NCBI GenBank assembly: GCA_017445525.1
Contig: JAFSTZ010000135.1
Location: forward strand, 1 to 26,965
DNA from: Eubacterium sp.
Lineage (GTDB): Bacteria > Bacillota > Clostridia > Lachnospirales > Lachnospiraceae
Direction: 5' to 3'
Length of the DNA stretch: 26,965 bases
In this document: positions 23,062 to 26,965 of the stretch, piece by piece
How positions within the stretch are numbered: the stretch's first letter is position 1
Layout of the letters: the number at the start of each line of letters is the position of its first letter
Notes under the pieces: generated by a model
Seen by the model: the letters and a program-made list of their open reading frames with translations, nothing else
The model's database searches: none
What the model was told of the DNA's origin: nothing
Program-made: the position numbers and the translations under genes

Positions 23062-24458
23062 TGGTTTTTTCAAGTCTTATATTTTTATATGTATTTTTGC
23101 CGGCGGTTTTCCTACTGTATTATCTTATGCCACGCAGGGGGAGGAACGCCGTTCTTCTGTTCTTCAGTATAATTTTCTATGCGTGGGGCGAGCCTGTATA
23201 TGGTCTCGGGATCATCGCTTCGGTTGTCATCAATTTCCTGTTTGGTTTAGTTTTAGATAAGCATAAAAGTAAGTTACTTTTGGCTGTAAATATCATTATT
23301 AATCTTGGCTTTTTGGGTGTTTTTAAGTATACCGGATTTATCATCGGAACCATAGATAAGATATTTGGTGCCGATATAATAACGCCCGAAATAGCGCTCC
23401 CGATCGGTATCAGTTTCTATACTTTCCAGGCACTGTCCTATACGATAGATGTGTATAGAGGCAAGGTTGCTGCCGGGAAAAATATCATCGATTTCGGCGC
23501 ATATATAACTATGTTTCCGCAGCTGATCGCAGGACCGATAGTCAGATACAAGACTATCGAGAGGGAGCTTAGGACGAGGCGTGAAACGCTTGAAGACTTT
23601 AGGGATGGGGCGCTCCGGTTTGCGACCGGTCTTGGGAAAAAAGTATTGATAGCGAACTCAGTCGCAAAGATATGGGATGCTGTGAGACTCGGGACAGAGG
23701 GAGACCTTACTACCGCTACGGCGTGGCTTGGGATGATCAGCTTTTCTCTGCAGATCTACTTTGATTTTTCCGGATATTCGGATATGGCTATCGGTCTTGG
23801 GAGGATGTTTGGATTTCACTTTGATGAGAACTTTGATCATCCGTATATCTCTGCTTCGGTTACGGAGTTTTGGAGACGATGGCATATCTCTTTGTCAACC
23901 TGGTTCAAGGAATATGTTTATATACCACTTGGCGGGAACAGAAGAGGACTTGCGAAGCAGCTTAGAAATATTATCATAGTCTGGCTGCTCACGGGGCTCT
24001 GGCACGGAGCGGCATGGAGCTTTGTTGTATGGGGATTATACTACGGTATAATATTGATCATCGAGAAAGTGTTTTTAGGTAGATTGTTAGAGAAGATCCC
24101 GCGTGCGATAGGGCATATTTATACTGTGATTGTTTTTGTGATAGGATGGGGGATATTCGGGCTTGCGGATGTGCTTCCAGAGTTGAAGACGAGCTTTGTA
24201 ATGAGCGTTGTTTTTATGAGTGATCAGGGATTGTTTGATGGGCATACTTTGTATCTGCTCAGTGGGTATGCAGTGCTTATGATCATCGCGATCGTCATCA
24301 GTACCGGAGTTATAGCAAAGCTTGTGAAAAAGCTTGCGGGTAAGCATGAGTTGATCTATGGGATCGGAAGTATGGTATATATGAGTGTGATAATGATAGC
24401 GTCGACAGCGTGCATAGTTGCGGATAGTTATAATCCGTTTCTTTACTTCAGGTTTTGA
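23061..24458 (+). CDS. algI: MBOAT-family O-acyltransferase, AlgI-like
   Basis: Polytopic membrane protein of 465 residues with about 10-12 helices. It passes acetyl groups from a cytosolic donor across the membrane for O-acetylation of a surface polysaccharide. Family motifs: PIGISFYTFQALSYTIDVYRG, FPQLIAGPIVRY, FDFSGYSDMAIGLGRMFGF, FWRRWHISLSTWFKEYVYIPLGG (His275) and LTGLWHGAAW with the invariant His315. It has only a weak ribosome-binding site and shares one base with the DUF4358 stop, so translation is probably coupled. It is followed by a long hairpin and then the DHHW protein, the usual extracellular partner. Whether the polymer is an exopolysaccharide, teichoic acid or peptidoglycan cannot be told. 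Confidence 0.92.
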   Translation: MVFSSLIFLYVFLPAVFLLYYLMPRRGRNAVLLFFSIIFYAWGEPVYGLGIIASVVINFLFGLVLDKHKSKLLLAVNIIINLGFLGVFKYTGFIIGTIDKIFGADIITPEIALPIGISFYTFQALSYTIDVYRGKVAAGKNIIDFGAYITMFPQLIAGPIVRYKTIERELRTRRETLEDFRDGALRFATGLGKKVLIANSVAKIWDAVRLGTEGDLTTATAWLGMISFSLQIYFDFSGYSDMAIGLGRMFGFHFDENFDHPYISASVTEFWRRWHISLSTWFKEYVYIPLGGNRRGLAKQLRNIIIVWLLTGLWHGAAWSFVVWGLYYGIILIIEKVFLGRLLEKIPRAIGHIYTVIVFVIGWGIFGLADVLPELKTSFVMSVVFMSDQGLFDGHTLYLLSGYAVLMIIAIVISTGVIAKLVKKLAGKHELIYGIGSMVYMSVIMIASTACIVADSYNPFLYFRF

Positions 24459-24467
24459 TCAGGGGGT

Positions 24468-24502
24468 TTAAGAATACACTGATTTATTCAGTGTATACTT
24501 AA
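24468..24502 (+). other. Intercistronic hairpin between algI and the DHHW gene
   Basis: ATACACTGA (24474-24482) pairs with TCAGTGTAT (24488-24496) around loop TTTAT. After one A-A mismatch the stem continues as TTAAG/CTTAA, giving 14 base pairs. There is no T-run. It may stabilise the upstream mRNA or lower expression of the downstream gene. Confidence 0.65.
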
Positions 24503-24578
24503 TTGCCTCCGGCAGGATGCACAGAAAATGGAAGAATAGTCGGAACTTTTGTAGTAGGATGAAGAAAGGATAGATAAT

Positions 24579-26369
24579 TTGGATAATAAGAGGATTATAA
24601 GTGTAATCGAAGTCATATTGTTTATACTGATACTTGCTGCCGGCAGCAGTGCGGTGATCCTCGGCGCATGCGAAGGGAAGACTTACTCCGAGCTTGAAAA
24701 GAGAGAACTTGAGAGTTTTCCGGAAGTGAATATCGGTGATATTCTTAGTGGTAAATATGAGCGGGCTTTTTCAGATGCACTGGCGGATCATTTTTATGGA
24801 AGAGATGCACTCGTAACAGCAAAAAATAGGGCTGAAATAGCGTTGGGAAAAAGAGAGATCGATGGGACATACATCTCCGGTGACAGGCTGATAGGATTGT
24901 ATAAGGATAGTGATTTTGATGAAAAACAGATCCGGGAGAATATCTCTTATCTTACAGATTTTATGGCTATGATTGGTCAGAGTGTCGGGTACGACCATGT
25001 AAGGCTTATGCTTGTTCCGGGGAAAAACACTGTTTACAGGGATGAGTTGCCGTGGTATATGCCGGTGTCGGAGAGGACGGACAAGCTGGAAGACGAGATA
25101 AGGGAGGCGCTTGAGAAGAGGCTGGCTGACGTATCATTCGGGACAGATGCTGAGGATGATGAAGATGTCGGGGGAACTTCTCATGAATCAGATTCTGAGG
25201 ATATAGAATTGGAGGAGGATGGGTTCAACTTCGATGAGGGGGATCCTGATGCGGATGGGTTTGACTTTGATGAGGGAGATCCGGATGCAGAGAGTGATGT
25301 GGATGGGTTCAACTTTGAAGAGGGGGACCCTGATGCGGAGGATGAGCCTGGTGCAGAGGGATTTAATTTTGAAGAGGGGGATCCTGATGCAGAGAGTGGT
25401 GCGGATGGGTTCAACTTTGAAGAAGGGGATCCGGATGCAGAGAGTAGTGCAGATACAGATAAGTTTAATAATGAAAAAGCATATCTTGATTCGAAGAATA
25501 ATAATAATCGAAGCAGCATGAAAGGAGATGCTAATAAAAGTGTATTGGGTAATGATTTATCACATGATTCCGAAAACAAGGTATCTTCAGATAAATTAGC
25601 TGATGAATCTGAGGTTAAAAAGACTGCATCCAATATGATCATCAGCCTTCGTTCAGTATTTGAAGAAAAAAAAGATGAGTATATTTACTATCTGACAGAT
25701 CATCACTGGACCATGCTTGGTGCCGGTTTTGCTTATGATGAGCTGTTAAGAAACATGCCGGGTGATATAAATGAATCGGAAAGTCATATTTCTGATAGTA
25801 TGACTAATCAGACGGAACAGGGAAATCTATCCGGAAATTCTAACATTGATCGGCAGGATCAAAACGGTTCACAAAAAAAAGATGACTTCTCAAAATCTAT
25901 TGGTTTTGAAACAGTATCGGACGATTTTTTGGGAACTGATTATAACAGGTTACATTTTTATGGAAAAAAAGATCAGCTATCAAAGCCTGAGATACCGGAA
26001 GCAGATAAAGCATCTATAGTAATAAATAACTCCGGAGATGTTATAAAAAAGGATAGTATATATGATACGGAGGCATTGAAGACGGCGGATAAATACAACT
26101 ATTATTTCGGGGGTAATTATAGTTCTGTAGTTGTGAATACAGATGCTAAAACAGATAAGAAATTGTTGATTATAAAAGACTCATATGCGAACTCTATTGT
26201 TCCATACCTGTGTAAGGATTATAAAATGATAATTATGGTTGATCCAAGATATATTAGTTCGGGAGTAACCGGCTATATCCCGGATGGAGATAAACCTGAT
26301 GATGTGATGATAGTTTATAATGAGGAAAAGTTCATGCAGGATACACACCAGTTTTATCTGGTACAGTGA
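24579..26369 (+). CDS. DHHW (AlgX/AlgJ-like SGNH) acetyltransferase with acidic repeat insertion
   Basis: Extracytoplasmic protein of 596 residues, anchored by an N-terminal helix (about 5-28), expected to place acetyl groups delivered by AlgI onto a polysaccharide. The DHHW motif is at 374-377; Asp374 and His376 correspond to the Asp-x-His of AlgX, and Ser535 in IKDSYANS to its nucleophile. Two low-complexity insertions interrupt the fold. Residues about 185-355 carry five acidic repeats of the form GF[ND]F[DE]EGDPDA (214-291) and then a Ser/Asp/Asn/Lys-rich linker. Residues about 395-440 are Ser/Asn/Gln-rich. Translation appears to begin at TTG with AAAGGA eight bases upstream. The insertions are far more AT- and repeat-rich than neighbours and are unusual for the family as I know it. 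Confidence 0.85.
   Translation: MDNKRIISVIEVILFILILAAGSSAVILGACEGKTYSELEKRELESFPEVNIGDILSGKYERAFSDALADHFYGRDALVTAKNRAEIALGKREIDGTYISGDRLIGLYKDSDFDEKQIRENISYLTDFMAMIGQSVGYDHVRLMLVPGKNTVYRDELPWYMPVSERTDKLEDEIREALEKRLADVSFGTDAEDDEDVGGTSHESDSEDIELEEDGFNFDEGDPDADGFDFDEGDPDAESDVDGFNFEEGDPDAEDEPGAEGFNFEEGDPDAESGADGFNFEEGDPDAESSADTDKFNNEKAYLDSKNNNNRSSMKGDANKSVLGNDLSHDSENKVSSDKLADESEVKKTASNMIISLRSVFEEKKDEYIYYLTDHHWTMLGAGFAYDELLRNMPGDINESESHISDSMTNQTEQGNLSGNSNIDRQDQNGSQKKDDFSKSIGFETVSDDFLGTDYNRLHFYGKKDQLSKPEIPEADKASIVINNSGDVIKKDSIYDTEALKTADKYNYYFGGNYSSVVVNTDAKTDKKLLIIKDSYANSIVPYLCKDYKMIIMVDPRYISSGVTGYIPDGDKPDDVMIVYNEEKFMQDTHQFYLVQ
25218..25451 (+). repeat. Five in-frame tandem repeats of 36-54 bp in the DHHW gene
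   Basis: Units start at 25218 (36 bp), 25254 (48), 25302 (54), 25356 (48) and 25404 (48). Each encodes GF[ND]F[DE]EGDPDA; the longer units add a 4-6 residue spacer such as ESGA. All lengths are multiples of three, so copy-number change would keep the frame. Confidence 0.9.
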
Positions 26370-26418
26370 TTTATATATAACTGTACTGGGGATATGACGA
26401 ATAATATTTAGTATCCCC
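26361..26418 (+). terminator. Two hairpins at the end of the DHHW gene
   Basis: GTACAGT (26361-26367) pairs with ACTGTAC (26380-26386) and includes the start of the stop codon. GGGGATA (26388-26394) pairs with TATCCCC (26412-26418). Only a weak T-rich tract follows, so this is a probable but non-classical terminator. Confidence 0.55.
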
Positions 26419-26442
26419 GTTGTTGCGATTTTCAAAAAAAAG

Positions 26443-26471
26443 TTGACAAACAGGCTAATATTTGGTAGAAT
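26443..26471 (+). promoter_or_regulatory. Promoter of tRNA-Ser
   Basis: TTGACA (26443-26448) and TAGAAT (26466-26471) are separated by 17 bp. The leader to the tRNA is about 100 nt; no gene was found in it. Confidence 0.85.
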
Positions 26472-26579
26472 ATCACTTGCGTTGGTCAAACTACGCAGAG
26501 AATTATGTATAGCGAGTATTTGTGGTAGTTAACGGATCATGCGCGAAACAACTGAATAGATCAAGGAAGTCAGGTATCT

Positions 26580-26667
26580 GGAGAAGTACTCAAGTGGCTG
26601 AAGAGGCGCCCCTGCTAAGGGTGTAGGTCGGGTGACCGGCGCGAGGGTTCAAATCCCTCCTTCTCCG
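26580..26667 (+). tRNA. tRNA-Ser (anticodon GCT)
   Basis: An 88-nt class II tRNA: acceptor GGAGAAG/CTTCTCC with discriminator G, anticodon stem CGCCC/GGGTG around loop CTGCTAA (anticodon GCT, reads AGC/AGU), long variable arm with GGTCGGGTGACCGG, and T-arm GAGGG/CCCTC with TTCAAAT. CCA is not encoded. It is the likely integration target of the element whose recombinase lies beside it. Confidence 0.96.
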
Positions 26668-26675
26668 TTGTTATT

Positions 26676-26725
26676 AAGGTGCTACAAACGGCTTAAATAC
26701 GCGGTTTGTGGCACTTTTGTTTTTG
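26676..26725 (+). terminator. Rho-independent terminator after tRNA-Ser
   Basis: GTGCTACAAAC (26679-26689) pairs with GTTTGTGGCAC (26704-26714) with one wobble, extended by AAG against the T-run. TTTTGTTTTTG follows. Confidence 0.88.
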
Positions 26726-26734
26726 TTAAAATTC

Positions 26735-26753
26735 TGAGTGCCTTTGAGTGCCT
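26735..26753. repeat. 9-bp direct repeat between tRNA-Ser terminator and recombinase gene
   Basis: TGAGTGCCT occurs at 26735-26743 and 26745-26753, one base apart. Position between the recombinase gene and the putative attachment site suggests an arm-type recombinase binding site, which is inference. Confidence 0.45.
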
Positions 26754-26788
26754 AAACGATTTTTCGTTGTTTGAACGGGGCTATGGTT

Positions 26789-26965
26789 TCAAGCTTGATT
26801 TTCCCTCGTTCCCTGCGACCCAAGTTTGCTAAAGATCTGTTCGTAATCATTGTCTCTTTCCACATCGCGGAGATAGTGCATTGTTGTACTGATCTGGCTG
26901 TGCCCCATCATCTTTGATATCTGCGGAAGGTTCTTGCCGTCGTAGGCAGCGGATGCCGCGTAGAA
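26789..26965 (-). CDS. int: Tyrosine recombinase (integrase), 3' end only
   Basis: The last 58 residues of a minus-strand gene that continues past the right edge of the window. The segment contains KMMGHSQISTTMHYLRD: the catalytic GH histidine, then eight residues, then the nucleophilic Tyr, as in phage-type tyrosine recombinases. The C-terminus ends SKLGSQGTRENQA. The Arg and other catalytic residues lie outside the window. The gene points toward tRNA-Ser and ends 121 bases from it, the usual arrangement for an integrative element or prophage inserted at a tRNA 3' end. Confidence 0.85.
   Translation of the reverse strand, partial: FYAASAAYDGKNLPQISKMMGHSQISTTMHYLRDVERDNDYEQIFSKLGSQGTRENQA

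Noticed and set aside
25218..25451. CRISPR-like repeat array
   Set aside because: The repeats are coding, differ in length, have no unique spacers and no cas genes nearby.
25181..25642. 153-codon minus-strand frame rich in Ser-Ala-Ser-Gly-Ser-Pro
   Set aside because: It is the antisense reading of the acidic tandem repeats in the DHHW gene; repeats with a 3-bp-compatible unit keep several frames open.
26632..26832. 66-codon plus-strand frame starting within tRNA-Ser
   Set aside because: It overlaps the tRNA, its terminator and the recombinase gene and has no ribosome-binding site.

Overview
The window looks like chromosome from a Gram-positive anaerobe of the Lachnospiraceae (Butyrivibrio/Coprococcus/Eubacterium-like); the genus is not resolved. 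Evidence: moderate GC content, strong Shine-Dalgarno sites, sigma-A-type promoters with 17-bp spacers, tRNA genes without encoded CCA, a Firmicute-style lipoprotein importer, a YhaM-type HD nuclease, a DUF4358-AlgI-DHHW cassette, and an arylsulfate sulfotransferase of a kind known from gut Eubacterium. This is inference from gene content; no database was searched.

Layout. (1) 1-4260: a sulfate/thiosulfate ABC importer operon (sbp-cysT-cysW-cysA) behind a promoter with LacI-type palindromes, closed by a strong terminator. (2) 4333-6440, minus strand: an arylsulfate sulfotransferase with all four expected active-site residues and no signal peptide. (3) 6475-8167: a lone HigA-type XRE regulator and a divergent voltage-gated K+ channel with tandem RCK-C domains, each with its own promoter. 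(4) 8174-11033: glmS and gpmA, cell-envelope precursor synthesis and glycolysis, separately promoted. (5) 11056-15070: the sbcD-sbcC nuclease pair. (6) 15135-15570: a small VOC protein. (7) 15567-18082: tRNA-Pro(GGG) and, two bases after it, a 7TM-PAS-GGDEF-EAL protein. (8) 18163-20616: yhaM-like nuclease and an rRNA/tRNA uracil-5 methyltransferase. (9) 20731-22309: a sodium:amino-acid symporter (NSS) behind a structured leader. (10) 22396-26369: a folded-RNA candidate followed by DUF4358, AlgI (MBOAT) and a DHHW/AlgX-like acyltransferase, a probable surface-polysaccharide O-acetylation cassette. (11) 26443-26965: tRNA-Ser(GCT), a terminator and the 3' end of a tyrosine recombinase on the opposite strand, which marks the edge of an integrated element.

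Most of the window is housekeeping. The points most worth following are: the tRNA-Pro/GGDEF-EAL junction, where tRNA 3' processing would leave a nearly leaderless mRNA; the compact three-way-junction RNA candidate ahead of the O-acetylation cassette; the acidic repeat block inserted in the DHHW protein; the alternative hairpins controlling the sbcD ribosome-binding site; the structured leader of the NSS transporter; the K+ channel with RCK-C but no RCK-N domains; and the element boundary at tRNA-Ser.
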